Below the pieces are notes generated by a model, which saw nothing but the letters and a program-made list of their open reading frames with translations, did not search any database and was not told where the DNA came from. The translations under genes were made by a program, and so were the position numbers. 64,000 nt of DNA, taken from Rubripirellula lacrimiformis (GTDB lineage: Bacteria > Planctomycetota > Planctomycetia > Pirellulales > Pirellulaceae). The DNA lies in contig NZ_CP036525.1 of NCBI RefSeq assembly GCF_007741535.1, positions 62,001-126,000 of the forward strand, written 5' to 3'. Below are positions 17,936 through 26,641 of the stretch, piece by piece (within the stretch, counting starts at the first letter, position 1; the number at the start of each line of letters is the position of its first letter).

Positions 17936-18970
17936 CTAGAACGATCTTGACCAGCTAGCTGCGACTTGCCAATCGGTTTCCAGCTGGATCCCGTCCAGGT
18001 CTTGGTACAGGGTGGGAACAAACTCGACGTTCAACAGGTGCTTCTTGATCAGCGCCGAGAACCCGATTCCCAAGTTCAACGAATAACCGCCACGAAATCC
18101 TTCGACATTGGTACTGATCATCATGTCGTTGGCGGCTGGATCGGCTCCGTCGTAGTTCGTCCGCCACAAGTTTTCGAGGCGAACGCTCGTCGAGAAGTTG
18201 TCGCTCAGCAGGTGGCTGTACCAGGTGTTCAGGCGAAACTCGTCGCTGACCGCATAGTCACGATAGTTGCGTCCAACCGGCAGATTGGTTTGGAACTGAA
18301 GCCCGAAGGATCCCGTGTCCCTGTAGTGTTTCCAGGTGATTCCCGGTTTCGCGTTGAACGTCCCCGACCCCAGACGCATCGGATACGGCAGCGCTTGATC
18401 GGTCGCTCCACGCGATGGAATGGTGGATGTGCGAAAGATGTCGCCCGTCGGAACCGAAGCCGCGACATTCAAGATCAAGTCGTCATTGACGTCGCTATAC
18501 AGCCGCAGCAGGGCGCCAAAGGTCGTGTCGCCGAACCCGCTGTTGTGCGTCGTGAACGATGATCCGTCCATTCTGCGTTGGTGATCCATGGTGATGCTGG
18601 GAAGCATCAGCATGGTGTAGACCGTGATGTCGTCGGTCACACCCCGCATGATATGCAACATGTGCATTTCGTGCGTCATCTGAGTCGGTGTTGCTGCTCG
18701 GTTGGTGACCGGGTTGGACGAGGCACCGAAGGCAATGGATTCCGCATCACTGAGTGTCCGCGATCCGGCTCGGTTGTCTTCCATGTACATGTTCATGTAC
18801 TTGTACTCGACCATCCATTCACCGGGATCGTGAAGATGGTCACCCATCAGCGACGCAGGTGCGTGCTTGTCGGCGCGAGATCGAAGGGCATCGAAGTTGT
18901 CCGCTTGGACCGCTTGGGAAATCGGAAGCAAACATGTGATGCCAATCGCAACCCGCCATGCAAACTTCAT
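17936..18970 (-). CDS. Met/His-rich outer-membrane beta-barrel protein (phenol-degradation MetA/transporter-like)
   Basis: The protein has 344 residues from the ATG at 18970, which follows GGAGAG. The signal peptide ends near QAVQA. The mature protein alternates short amphipathic strands and ends in AASWSRSF, an aromatic C-terminus typical of outer-membrane barrels. Near the N-terminus there are clusters of Met and His (GDHLHDPGEWMVEYKYMNM; MTHEMHMLHIM). Related sequences are annotated as transporters of the MetA phenol-degradation family. I recall similar Met-rich versions near copper-handling genes, but no metal gene is adjacent. A 23-bp palindrome lies 150 bp upstream. Role inferred: a porin or metal-responsive barrel. 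Confidence 0.7.
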   Translation of the reverse strand: MKFAWRVAIGITCLLPISQAVQADNFDALRSRADKHAPASLMGDHLHDPGEWMVEYKYMNMYMEDNRAGSRTLSDAESIAFGASSNPVTNRAATPTQMTHEMHMLHIMRGVTDDITVYTMLMLPSITMDHQRRMDGSSFTTHNSGFGDTTFGALLRLYSDVNDDLILNVAASVPTGDIFRTSTIPSRGATDQALPYPMRLGSGTFNAKPGITWKHYRDTGSFGLQFQTNLPVGRNYRDYAVSDEFRLNTWYSHLLSDNFSTSVRLENLWRTNYDGADPAANDMMISTNVEGFRGGYSLNLGIGFSALIKKHLLNVEFVPTLYQDLDGIQLETDWQVAASWSRSF

Positions 18971-19277
18971 TGATCTCTCCAAAATCTTAGCTGAACGAAC
19001 CTAAACCCTACCCAATGCCTTTTCGGCGGAGCACAGGGAAAAGGGTCATCAAATGAGAGCCCCCGATAACGGTTTAGATCGCAAGCCGCCTGCGCAATCC
19101 GAAGAGTCGGCATCGGTTAACATCGATGATGATCATCGATGTGGTGCAACCTGAATAACCCGAACTGTTCGGCAGGGAAGAACGGCTTTTAGGTGACCAA
19201 AATCCGTCGTTTCGGTGTGATTGTGGTAGTGAATTCAGGCGAATCCCACGACAGGGAAGAACGACTTGGGTCGGGGA
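18971..19277. other. Intergenic region between rnc and the outer-membrane protein gene
   Basis: This 307-bp gap holds the palindrome described at 19120-19142 and a 12-bp direct repeat cagggaagaacg (19173-19184 and 19252-19263). No coding frame is convincing. It should contain the promoter of the barrel gene and the 3' end of the rnc transcript. Confidence 0.6.
19120..19142. promoter_or_regulatory. 23-bp perfect palindrome, possible operator
   Basis: The 11-base arms acatcgatgat and atcatcgatgt are exact inverted repeats around one central base. It lies 150 bp upstream of the barrel-protein start at 18970 and 136 bp past the rnc stop. There is no T-run, so a dimeric-regulator binding site is more likely than a terminator. 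The regulator is unknown. Confidence 0.5.
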
Positions 19278-20066
19278 TCATTCTTGTTCGGGGAAGGGCA
19301 GTGGTTGCCCGCGCAGTTCGGCCAGGGCGTTCGATGCGGCGTGTTGTTCAGCGTCCTTCTTGTTCGATCCCCAAGCGGCGGTGAACTGACGATCGGCGAT
19401 GACTGCTGCGATCAGGAATGATTTGCGGTGATCGGGGCCCGATTCGCGAACCAGGCGGTACACCGGAGTGCTGGACATTTCTCGCTGAGCGTACTGTTGC
19501 AGCGATGACTTGAAGTTGCTGGATCCCTGAGTCTCGACCGCATGTTCGACCTCGCGTCGCAACCATTTCTTGAGCCGGACGCGGACAACCTCGTCGCCAC
19601 CATCGAGGTACATCGCCGCGATGACGGATTCGAAAACGTCGCTGACCAAGGATCGTGGAAAGCTGCGATTTCGAGTCACGCCGCGGCCAACGATCAAGCA
19701 TCGGTCCAGCCCCAATTCGACGGCGGCTTTCCCACAAGATCGACGGCTAACCACGGCCGATTTGATCCGCGTCAGATCGCCTTCGTTGTACTCGGGGTAC
19801 TCTTCGTACAACCAGTGGCAGACGGTTAACCCCAGGATGGCGTCGCCCAGAAATTCCAAACGTTCGTTGCTCGCCAAGCGGTGGACCGCACCTGACGCAT
19901 GGGTCAGGGCTGAGTGCAACAGCGATGGGTCATTGAACTGGTATTCAATGATTTCTTGGCAGCGGACTAATTTCGATGCTTGGTCGGTGCCATCGGCTTC
20001 GCCGGTTCCGTCGACCAGTTGGATGGGAGTTTCGTTTTCTGGGGGTGGCAGATCGGTAGAGTTCAT
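19278..20066 (-). CDS. rnc: Ribonuclease III
   Basis: This double-strand-specific endoribonuclease matures rRNA and processes mRNAs. It has 262 residues from the ATG at 20066; a longer frame to 20219 adds 51 residues without a family match. The RNase III signature NERLEFLGDAILG is present, with the metal-binding E and D, and the second site DVFESVIAAMYLDGG. The C-terminal double-stranded RNA-binding domain is SNFKSSLQQYAQ to GSNKKDAEQHAASNALAEL. The N-terminal 35 residues before the catalytic domain are a short acidic extension. The usual era or recO neighbours are absent, consistent with the scattered operons of planctomycetes. Confidence 0.95.
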   Translation of the reverse strand: MNSTDLPPPENETPIQLVDGTGEADGTDQASKLVRCQEIIEYQFNDPSLLHSALTHASGAVHRLASNERLEFLGDAILGLTVCHWLYEEYPEYNEGDLTRIKSAVVSRRSCGKAAVELGLDRCLIVGRGVTRNRSFPRSLVSDVFESVIAAMYLDGGDEVVRVRLKKWLRREVEHAVETQGSSNFKSSLQQYAQREMSSTPVYRLVRESGPDHRKSFLIAAVIADRQFTAAWGSNKKDAEQHAASNALAELRGQPLPFPEQE

Positions 20067-20349
20067 GGTGCGACTGCACGGCAATTGGGGCCGTGCCTCG
20101 ATGAGGGCATGGTTCGTCGGCGTGTGCCAGCGATCGTTCCGAGAAAGAATCGACGGGGCAACGCAATCGAAATTCATGTCACACGCCGGCGATCGGGTGA
20201 TGGCGGCTTCGCAAAGCAATTTGCAAAAACCCGCCCGCCGGGGAATGACGACTAGCGCAGACTAACAGCTTTACGCTTTGATCGCCATATTTGATCGCAA
20301 CCGGTTTGAATTCTTTGCCGCTGCCCCCGCACCGCGTCCGCGTTCTGCA

Positions 20350-21621
20350 TCAGGGAGACATTCGACCGATCGCGACCAGGTATTCCTGACGATTCTCGCC
20401 ATGTCCGATCCCCGTTCGTAGGTACAGCCGATCGTCCACGGCCACCGGGGTGGCAAAGATCGAGTCGCCGGTTTTGATTTCGGCCAAAGGTTGAAATCGA
20501 TCCGGGGATGCCGCGATCACAAAGACATCGCCGTCTTCGGTGGCGATGTAGATATGGTTTCCGACCAGCATCGGGGATGCGCTGATGCCGCCACCGAACA
20601 ATCGTTGTTTCCACATTTCTTTGCCATCGACGGTGCGCCAACAGTAGGCGACTCCGTTGTCAGCGACCGCAAAAACATAGTTGGGGATCGTCAGCAGGGA
20701 TTGTTCGTAGCATTTGACGCGGTTGCTCCAGAGCTCGGTTTTGGATCCATCGCCAGCCACGCACCACGTGCCCGATGCAGGGTTTCCACCGCTGATCATC
20801 ACCCGGCGGCCATCCCAAACCACAGTGCCACAAACGGCTTCGGTGGTGGTGTCGACCGACCACAGCAGACGTCCGCTGGTGGGATCATAGGAAGTGAACA
20901 TGCCGGCGCCGCCGATCAGGAGTTGGCGTTGACCGGCAACGGTGCCGATGATGGGCGTCGCAAAATTCAGATTGCTGGGCCGGTCAATCTTCCAGACTCG
21001 TTTGCCGGTGCGAGTGTCCAGCGCGTACAGCCCGCTGTCGGGGCCATCGTATTCGGCCGCCACGATCACCAGGTCATCATCGACCAACGGGCTGGCACCG
21101 TAGCCGAACTGAAAACGGACGGGCTTGAAGTCAGCGACCTTCTTCTGCCAAATCACTCGCCCGGTGGTGGTGATTTTGGTCAACCAGATCGCGTCGTCGG
21201 TGTGAAAGGATACGAACAGGTCTTCGCCATCGAACGCCGGCGTTGGCGAAGCGTACGAATTGTTGTTGTGGATCTGTGCCGGCAACGTGTTGCGGTGCAG
21301 CACCCATTGGTCCACCACCCGACCGCTTTGTCGATCCAATTTGATCAGCGACTGCGTTTTGGACTTCGCGTCAGCCGTGGTCAGAAAGATGCCCTCGTCC
21401 ACGATGATCGGCGTCGAATGCCCGCGTCCCGGGATGGGGGTTTTCCAAGCGATGCTTTCGCCGGAATCCAGATTCCAGCGAATCGGCACATCGGTGTTTT
21501 CGGCCGCGTGATTGTTTCCTTCGCCGCCTCGCCAACTGGGCCAGGTGTCAGCCAACAGAGGTAAGGCCATGGCAAGCCACAGAAAACAACCGCAAGCGAG
21601 CAACCGAGAGGGTGCATACAT
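20350..21621 (-). CDS. Secreted PQQ-type beta-propeller protein
   Basis: The protein has 423 residues. A Sec signal peptide (LLACGCFLWLAMALPLLA) ends before DTWPSWRG, the usual opening of planctomycete PQQ-like propellers. The rest consists of repeated blades with W-motif strands such as SIAWKTPIPG, GRVIWQKK, GKRVWKIDRP, GRLLWSVDT and KEMWKQRLFGG, with DDDLVIVAAE-like inner strands. It resembles BamB or quinoprotein dehydrogenase propellers, but residues binding PQQ cannot be judged by eye. Such proteins are abundant in planctomycetes and mostly uncharacterised. It is transcribed divergently from the oxidoreductase at 21759. Confidence 0.85.
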   Translation of the reverse strand: MYAPSRLLACGCFLWLAMALPLLADTWPSWRGGEGNNHAAENTDVPIRWNLDSGESIAWKTPIPGRGHSTPIIVDEGIFLTTADAKSKTQSLIKLDRQSGRVVDQWVLHRNTLPAQIHNNNSYASPTPAFDGEDLFVSFHTDDAIWLTKITTTGRVIWQKKVADFKPVRFQFGYGASPLVDDDLVIVAAEYDGPDSGLYALDTRTGKRVWKIDRPSNLNFATPIIGTVAGQRQLLIGGAGMFTSYDPTSGRLLWSVDTTTEAVCGTVVWDGRRVMISGGNPASGTWCVAGDGSKTELWSNRVKCYEQSLLTIPNYVFAVADNGVAYCWRTVDGKEMWKQRLFGGGISASPMLVGNHIYIATEDGDVFVIAASPDRFQPLAEIKTGDSIFATPVAVDDRLYLRTGIGHGENRQEYLVAIGRMSP

Positions 21622-21666
21622 CGTAAACTGACTCCGAAAGAAAAGATGAGAGATCGGACGAGCCTC

Positions 21667-21743
21667 TATGGAGGTCAGCCCAGGTCTTTCGTCGTCGTCG
21701 CCGATGAACCATCATCGTAGGCGGACGAACCAAGACCTCCATA
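21667..21743. promoter_or_regulatory. Inverted repeat in a divergent promoter region
   Basis: The perfect 10-base arms tatggaggtc (21667-21676) and gacctccata (21734-21743) are separated by 57 bp. They lie in the 137-bp gap between the divergent propeller gene and the oxidoreductase gene. A further aggtct sits at 21682-21687. This could be a shared operator for both genes. Confidence 0.4.
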
Positions 21744-21758
21744 AAGTGAAGAAAACAA

Positions 21759-22766
21759 ATGCGAGCGGGAATTGTCGGCGTCGGCTTCATGGGCTGGATC
21801 CACTACTTAGCTTATCAGCGAAGCCAAAACGCCGAAGTGGTCGCGTTTTGTTCCAGCAACCCGGCCAAGCGAGCGGGGGATTGGCGAAGCATCCAGGGCA
21901 ACTTTGGGCCGCCCGGCGAACAAATCGATGTCTCGGGATTATCCGTCTACGAATCGATGGAAGGCATGTTGGCGGATGAATCGATCGACGTGATCGACAT
22001 CTGTCTGCCACCGGCGATGCATGACCAAGCCATTCGGGCATGTTTGGACGCTGGCAAACGCTGCCTGTGCGAAAAACCATTGGCGTTGGATGCGGCAACC
22101 GCTGCCCGTGTTGCCAGCGACGCAGGGCCGCAATCCTTGGCCGTCGCCCATATCCTGCCCTTGATACCGGAATTCAAAATTTTGGTCGATGCGGCCGAAG
22201 ATGGTCGCTACGGCAAGCCGATCACAGGACGATTCAAGCGAACGATTGGCCCGCCCGATTGGCTGCCCGATTTTTACGATCCAGCCAAAGTGGGTGGCCC
22301 GTTGGTGGACCTGCACGTCCACGATGCGCACTTGATCCGTTTGCTGTTTGGCATGCCGACCGCCGCGCACTGTGTCAGCCGAAAAAAGAACGGCGTGCCA
22401 AAGTTTTACGAGACCGTTTTCGATTTTGCCGACGATGACAAAGTGGTGTCATGTGGCGGCGGAGTGATCGATTCGCCTGCACGTGGGTTCACACATGGGT
22501 ACGAGGTCAGTTTCGAACAGGCGACGATCCAGTTCGAATTCGCTGGCTATGCCGATGGTTCCACGGCACTGATCCCCGTGACGATCATGCACAACGATGG
22601 CCGTGTCGAGCGACCGGAATTCGACGGTGGCGATCCCGTGGAAGCCTTTGTCCACGAAATCGACGCCGTCGCACGATGGATCAACCAAGGCGAAGTGTCG
22701 CCTTTCCTAGACCCCAAGATCGCAGCCGATGCACTAGCGATCTGCGAGATGCAGCAGCCCAAGTAG
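21759..22766 (+). CDS. Gfo/Idh/MocA-family oxidoreductase
   Basis: This 335-residue NAD(P)-dependent sugar-type dehydrogenase is probably cytoplasmic, as there is no signal peptide. The Rossmann start is GIVGVGFMGWIHYLAY (G-x-G-x-x-G-like), followed by the family motif CEKPLALD, whose Lys sits near the active site. The C-terminal alpha/beta domain includes GGPLVDLHVHDAHLIRLLFG; this DxxxHDxxL pattern supplies the catalytic His. The length is typical. Substrates in this family range from inositol to amino sugars and cannot be told apart here. The divergent PQQ propeller suggests a shared sugar-oxidation context, which is inference. Confidence 0.9.
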   Translation: MRAGIVGVGFMGWIHYLAYQRSQNAEVVAFCSSNPAKRAGDWRSIQGNFGPPGEQIDVSGLSVYESMEGMLADESIDVIDICLPPAMHDQAIRACLDAGKRCLCEKPLALDAATAARVASDAGPQSLAVAHILPLIPEFKILVDAAEDGRYGKPITGRFKRTIGPPDWLPDFYDPAKVGGPLVDLHVHDAHLIRLLFGMPTAAHCVSRKKNGVPKFYETVFDFADDDKVVSCGGGVIDSPARGFTHGYEVSFEQATIQFEFAGYADGSTALIPVTIMHNDGRVERPEFDGGDPVEAFVHEIDAVARWINQGEVSPFLDPKIAADALAICEMQQPK

Positions 22767-22779
22767 CGGCTGACATAAA

Positions 22780-22924
22780 GTAGGCCGGATCGAAGTAGGC
22801 CGGATCAAAGTAGGCCGGATCAAAGTAGGCCGGATCAAGGAGCGCAGCGACGCAGATCCGGCATTCACGATATGCATTTACGGCGAATCCATGCCGGAAC
22901 GGTGCTTCGCTTGGTCCGGCCTAC
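22780..22924. repeat. GTAG-headed palindromic repeat cluster (REP/BIME-like)
   Basis: Four tandem 15-bp units of gtaggccggatcaaa (first unit with gaa, last with aag) run from 22780 to 22839. The last unit opens a palindrome whose other arm is gatccggc at 22855-22862. An inverted relative ends with tccggcctac at 22915-22924. Thus GTAG-headed palindromes face each other, as in bacterial interspersed mosaic elements. It fills the space between two convergent genes. No transposase is adjacent. Confidence 0.85.
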
Positions 22925-23008
22925 CTGGTCGGACATCGCCTCTGCGGCCGGGCACTGCGACATGCGGGTCGCATCAGGGCCGGCCGCAAAGAATCAAACC
23001 TCGTCGAA

Positions 23009-24010
23009 TCAGTGGTTCCCGGCTGGTCCGGCCAACTGGGTGACTTCTTCGGGCGTGAACTTGTTTTCTAGGCGAGCACCCATTTGGGCCACGACGCGAG
23101 CCGATGCGTGGCTGGCCAGGTGGCCGGCTTGGCGCCAGGTCATGCCGTTGGTGATGCCGTATAGCATCGCGCCGGCGTACATGTCGCCTGCGCCGGTGGT
23201 GTCGATGGCTTTCACCGGGACGCCTTCGATCGGGAACACTTCGCCGCCGTGCATCACGATCGAACCTTTTTCGCCCAAGGTTAGGGCGACGTTTTCGCAG
23301 TGGTCGTGGATTTTTTTGGCGCAGGCGATTGGATCCGATTCGCCGGTCAAACTTTTGGCTTCTTCTTCGTTGCAGAAGAACAGGTCGACCGGTCCGGTGA
23401 TCAGATCCCAGATCTCGTCGCGGATCATATTGACCAAGAACGGGTCCGAGGCGGTGAAGGCAACTTTGACGCCATGCTGTTTGGCCAGGTCCATCGCTCG
23501 GTAGGCGGCCGCTTTGGTGCCTTCGCCGGTCAGCAGATAGCCTTCGACATAGACGTACTTGGAACGTTTGATCCGTTCCTCGTCGATATCGTCGGCCGTC
23601 AATGTGGCCGAGGCACCCAGATTGGTCATCATCGTCCGCTGGGCATCGTCGGTGATCAGCACCGCACAGGTCCCGGTGGGCGCATCGGCGGGGGCGACTT
23701 CCATTTCGATGCCCAGTTTCTGCATGTCTTTCATAAAGAAAGTGCCGACTTCGTCGCCGCCGATTTTACCGACGAAGGCGGATTTTCCGCCAAAATCGGC
23801 AACCGCGACGATGGTGTTGGCGGCCGATCCACCGGCACAGCGGTTGATCGGGTGCCCGTCTAGTTTGTTCAGCACGTCGCGTTGGCGATCATCATCGACC
23901 AGCGTCATGATCCCTTTTTCGACATCAATTTCACCCAAAACTTCGTCTTTTACGGTGGTTTGGATGTCGACTAGGGCGTTGCCGACGCCGAAAACATCAA
24001 AATCTTTCAT
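23009..24010 (-). CDS. Adenosine kinase (PfkB/ribokinase family)
   Basis: The enzyme probably phosphorylates adenosine or a related nucleoside with ATP. It has 333 residues from the ATG at 24010, which begins [15 protein letters not shown]; longer frames lack support. The family motifs are present: the substrate-binding [16 protein letters not shown] near residue 60, and the C-terminal PfkB signature [14 protein letters not shown] with the catalytic Asp and anion hole GAGD. NALVDI and the [15 protein letters not shown] segment are typical of bacterial adenosine kinase-like proteins rather than fructokinases. The exact nucleoside or sugar is not certain. Confidence 0.88.
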   Translation of the reverse strand: MKDFDVFGVGNALVDIQTTVKDEVLGEIDVEKGIMTLVDDDRQRDVLNKLDGHPINRCAGGSAANTIVAVADFGGKSAFVGKIGGDEVGTFFMKDMQKLGIEMEVAPADAPTGTCAVLITDDAQRTMMTNLGASATLTADDIDEERIKRSKYVYVEGYLLTGEGTKAAAYRAMDLAKQHGVKVAFTASDPFLVNMIRDEIWDLITGPVDLFFCNEEEAKSLTGESDPIACAKKIHDHCENVALTLGEKGSIVMHGGEVFPIEGVPVKAIDTTGAGDMYAGAMLYGITNGMTWRQAGHLASHASARVVAQMGARLENKFTPEEVTQLAGPAGNH

Positions 24011-24304
24011 CGCTGGATGGCTCGTTGCTTTGCGGGATTCGTGAACAGCGGGGGGACGGGCCGACCACGTTAGCGAAAACAGTCGCAGGTCGTCAGGGTC
24101 CTTGCCCTTGCAAAAAACGGGTTTTCCAGCCAAACTCTGCCCCTTCACGAAATCCTCGCGTGACCGCGGGGCCGGAACCGTTCTGGCCCTCCGCACGGAT
24201 CACGCCGGCGAAGCGATGCCCGATCGACCTTTGATCAGCATCGCTCGACCACGTTCCCCAAGTCTGTCGACGGCGAAGTCGTTGGCACAAGAAAGGCATT
24301 ACTG

Positions 24305-24913
24305 ATGGCACGTTACACCGGCCCGAAAGCCCGCATTAACCGTCGTTTGAACACACTGATCTACGAAACAGCAGGTGCCGCTCGCGCCCTGGATCGTCGA
24401 CCAACACCGCCTGGTATGCACGTCCGTGGACGTCGACCGAGTAACTACGGTTTGGCGTTGATGGAGAAGCAAAAGATCAAGCACTATTACGGCTTGGGCG
24501 AACGCCAACTGCGACGTTACTTTGATGCCGTCAGCCACAAACCGGGAAACACCGGTGAATTGTTGCTGTTGATGTGCGAACGTCGTTTGGACAACGTTGT
24601 CCGCCGCGTAGGATTCACCAAGACCCGACCACAGGCTCGCCAAGGCATCGCCCACGGCCACTTCCGTGTTAATGGCGTCAAAGTCACCAAGCCCAGCTAC
24701 ATCCTGCGTCCTGGTGACATCGTCGAAGTTCGCGGTCGCGAAAACCTGAAGAACCTGTACCGCGGTGTGATCGCCAACGCTTCGCCGGACGCCCTGGATT
24801 GGGTGACCTTCGACAGCGAAAACCTAAAGGCAACCATCTTGGGCCTGCCAGGTGCCAGCGACATCAGCCTGCCAGTGGACGCGAACAGCGTGGTCGAATT
24901 CCTGTCTCGCTAA
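24305..24913 (+). CDS. rpsD: 30S ribosomal protein S4
   Basis: This primary 16S rRNA-binding protein of the small subunit has 202 residues, the usual length. ARYTGPKARINRRLN is the S4 start, and the S4 RNA-binding domain RRLDNVVRRVGFTKTRPQARQ to HGHFRVNGVKV is intact. AAAGGCA precedes the ATG. The gene stands alone, without rpsM, rpsK, rpoA or rplQ, and is followed by its own terminator. In many bacteria S4 autoregulates the alpha operon; here that control would have to act on a monocistronic message. Confidence 0.97.
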   Translation: MARYTGPKARINRRLNTLIYETAGAARALDRRPTPPGMHVRGRRPSNYGLALMEKQKIKHYYGLGERQLRRYFDAVSHKPGNTGELLLLMCERRLDNVVRRVGFTKTRPQARQGIAHGHFRVNGVKVTKPSYILRPGDIVEVRGRENLKNLYRGVIANASPDALDWVTFDSENLKATILGLPGASDISLPVDANSVVEFLSR

Positions 24914-24953
24914 AATCGCGGACAGATCGAACAACGACTACAATCGATACGAC

Positions 24954-24993
24954 GATCCGCACGAGCCATCTTTGCTTGTGCGGATCGTTTTTT
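24954..24993 (+). terminator. Rho-independent terminator of rpsD
   Basis: The 13-base arms gatccgcacgagc and gcttgtgcggatc (one G-T pair) enclose a short loop and are followed by gtttttt. It lies 41 bp after the rpsD stop. Confidence 0.9.
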
Positions 24994-25085
24994 GCCCCCT
25001 CAGCAGTTTCCGTTCGATGGATCGCTTCGGACGCTGAAAACGGGGGTTTCACCGGACTTTCTCATTCCAATCGAAGTTTAATTTC

Positions 25086-26525
25086 ATGCATTCGCCCGTT
25101 GTTGTTCTCGGTGGTGGTCCCGGTGGTTATGCGGCCGCGTTTCTGGCAGCCGACGAAGGCTTGGATGTCACGATCGTCGAGGCGGAATCGCGATTGGGCG
25201 GCACGTGTCTGATCCGCGGATGCATCCCCAGCAAGGCGCTTCTGCACGTCGCGAAAGTGATCAGCGAAGTCAACGACTTGGGTGCCGAATGGGGCGTCGA
25301 GTACACCGGCAAACCGAAGATCGACATCGACAAAGTACGAGCTCGCAAAGAGAAAGTGATTTCGAACTTGACCGGTGGCCTAGGCAACTTGGCCAAACGT
25401 CGAAATGTCACCGTCATCCGTGCCCGCGGCAGCTTCATCAACTCGACCACCTTGAAGCTCGAAGGCGATGACGCGTCGATTCCCGAAGGCGGCGAACTGA
25501 CCTTCGATCACTGTGTCATCGCCACCGGCAGCGTGCCAGCGATGCCGCCGGCCTTTGACATCGGCACCGACCGCGTGATGGACAGCACCGGGGCGTTGGC
25601 TTTGGCCGATATCCCCGAAACCATGCTGGTCGTCGGGGGTGGATACATCGGTCTGGAAATGGGCAGCGTCTACGCCCATCTGGGCAGCAAAGTGACCGTC
25701 GTCGAAATGAGCGATCGGTTGCTGCCGGGCGCTGACCGAGACCTGGTCAAACCGCTTTCCAAACGCATCCATGCGATGTGCGAAGACCGCGTCTATCTGG
25801 ATACCAAAGTCGGGTCGTTGACCGATGCCGGCGATAAGGTCGAAGTCACCTTCGAAGGTCCCGGCAAATTTGGTCACGAAACCTACGACCGTGTGCTGAT
25901 CAGCATCGGCCGTCGCCCCGTCACCAAGGGACTGGGGCTCGAAAATACAAACGTTCAAGTCAACGAACGCGGGTTCATCGTTTGCGACCAACAGCAACGA
26001 ACGGCCGATCCCAATATCTTTGCCATCGGCGACGTTGCCGGTGATCCGATGCTGGCTCACAAAGCCACCCACGAAGGCCGCGTCGCTGCCGAAGTGATCG
26101 CGGGCAAATCATCCGCGTTCGACAAGGTCGCGATCCCCGCAGTCGTGTTCACCGATCCTGAAATTGCTTGGGCCGGTATCACCGAAGAAGAAGCCAAACG
26201 CGACGGCGTCAAAGTCGAAGTGGCGGTTTACCCATGGGCAGCCAGCGGTCGCGCACAGGCACTGGGCATCACCGATGGATTGACCAAGTGGTTGGTGGAT
26301 CCGGAAACCGATCGAGTCATCGGCTGTGGGATCGTTGGCAGCGGTGCCGGTGAACTGATCGCCGAAGCCGTCTTGGCGATCGAAATGGGCTGCGAGATCC
26401 ATGACATCACCGACAGCGTGCACCCGCACCCGACGCTTAGCGAAACGCTGATGAACGCCGGCGAAGTGTATTACGGGACCGCAACCGAAATCTACAAGCC
26501 CAAGAAAAAGCCCAAAGCGTCCTAG
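25086..26525 (+). CDS. lpdA: Dihydrolipoyl dehydrogenase (E3)
   Basis: This FAD flavoprotein reoxidises dihydrolipoamide in pyruvate/2-oxoglutarate dehydrogenase or glycine cleavage complexes, using NAD. It has 479 residues. The FAD site is VVLGGGPGGYAAAF, and the redox-active disulfide lies in GGTCLIRGCIPSKAL. The NAD-binding motif is LVVGGGYIGLEMGSVY. The C-terminal His-Glu pair is in SVHPHPTLSE. The other complex subunits (E1, E2) are not in the window, so it probably serves several complexes. It follows the rpsD terminator as a separate unit. Confidence 0.95.
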   Translation: MHSPVVVLGGGPGGYAAAFLAADEGLDVTIVEAESRLGGTCLIRGCIPSKALLHVAKVISEVNDLGAEWGVEYTGKPKIDIDKVRARKEKVISNLTGGLGNLAKRRNVTVIRARGSFINSTTLKLEGDDASIPEGGELTFDHCVIATGSVPAMPPAFDIGTDRVMDSTGALALADIPETMLVVGGGYIGLEMGSVYAHLGSKVTVVEMSDRLLPGADRDLVKPLSKRIHAMCEDRVYLDTKVGSLTDAGDKVEVTFEGPGKFGHETYDRVLISIGRRPVTKGLGLENTNVQVNERGFIVCDQQQRTADPNIFAIGDVAGDPMLAHKATHEGRVAAEVIAGKSSAFDKVAIPAVVFTDPEIAWAGITEEEAKRDGVKVEVAVYPWAASGRAQALGITDGLTKWLVDPETDRVIGCGIVGSGAGELIAEAVLAIEMGCEIHDITDSVHPHPTLSETLMNAGEVYYGTATEIYKPKKKPKAS

Positions 26526-26575
26526 TTCGTCGTCAGGGCTAGAAGCTGTGGATTGGGCCATGCCGATCCAACTCC

Positions 26576-26641
26576 GGTTGGGCCAAGCACTGGTTGAGTC
26601 GGGCACTGGTTGAGTCAAGCACCGGTTGGGTCAAGCACTGG
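26576..26641. repeat. 16-bp tandem repeat spanning a stop codon
   Basis: Four imperfect copies of ggttgagtcaagcact run at 26576-26591, 26592-26607, 26608-26623 and 26624-26639. They lie between two convergent genes. The last copy contains, on the minus strand, the TGA of the M48 protease gene, so unit loss or gain could alter that C-terminus. Confidence 0.85.

Noticed and set aside
22780-22839. Four regular 15-bp units considered as a CRISPR array
   Set aside because: The units abut without spacers and no cas gene is present.
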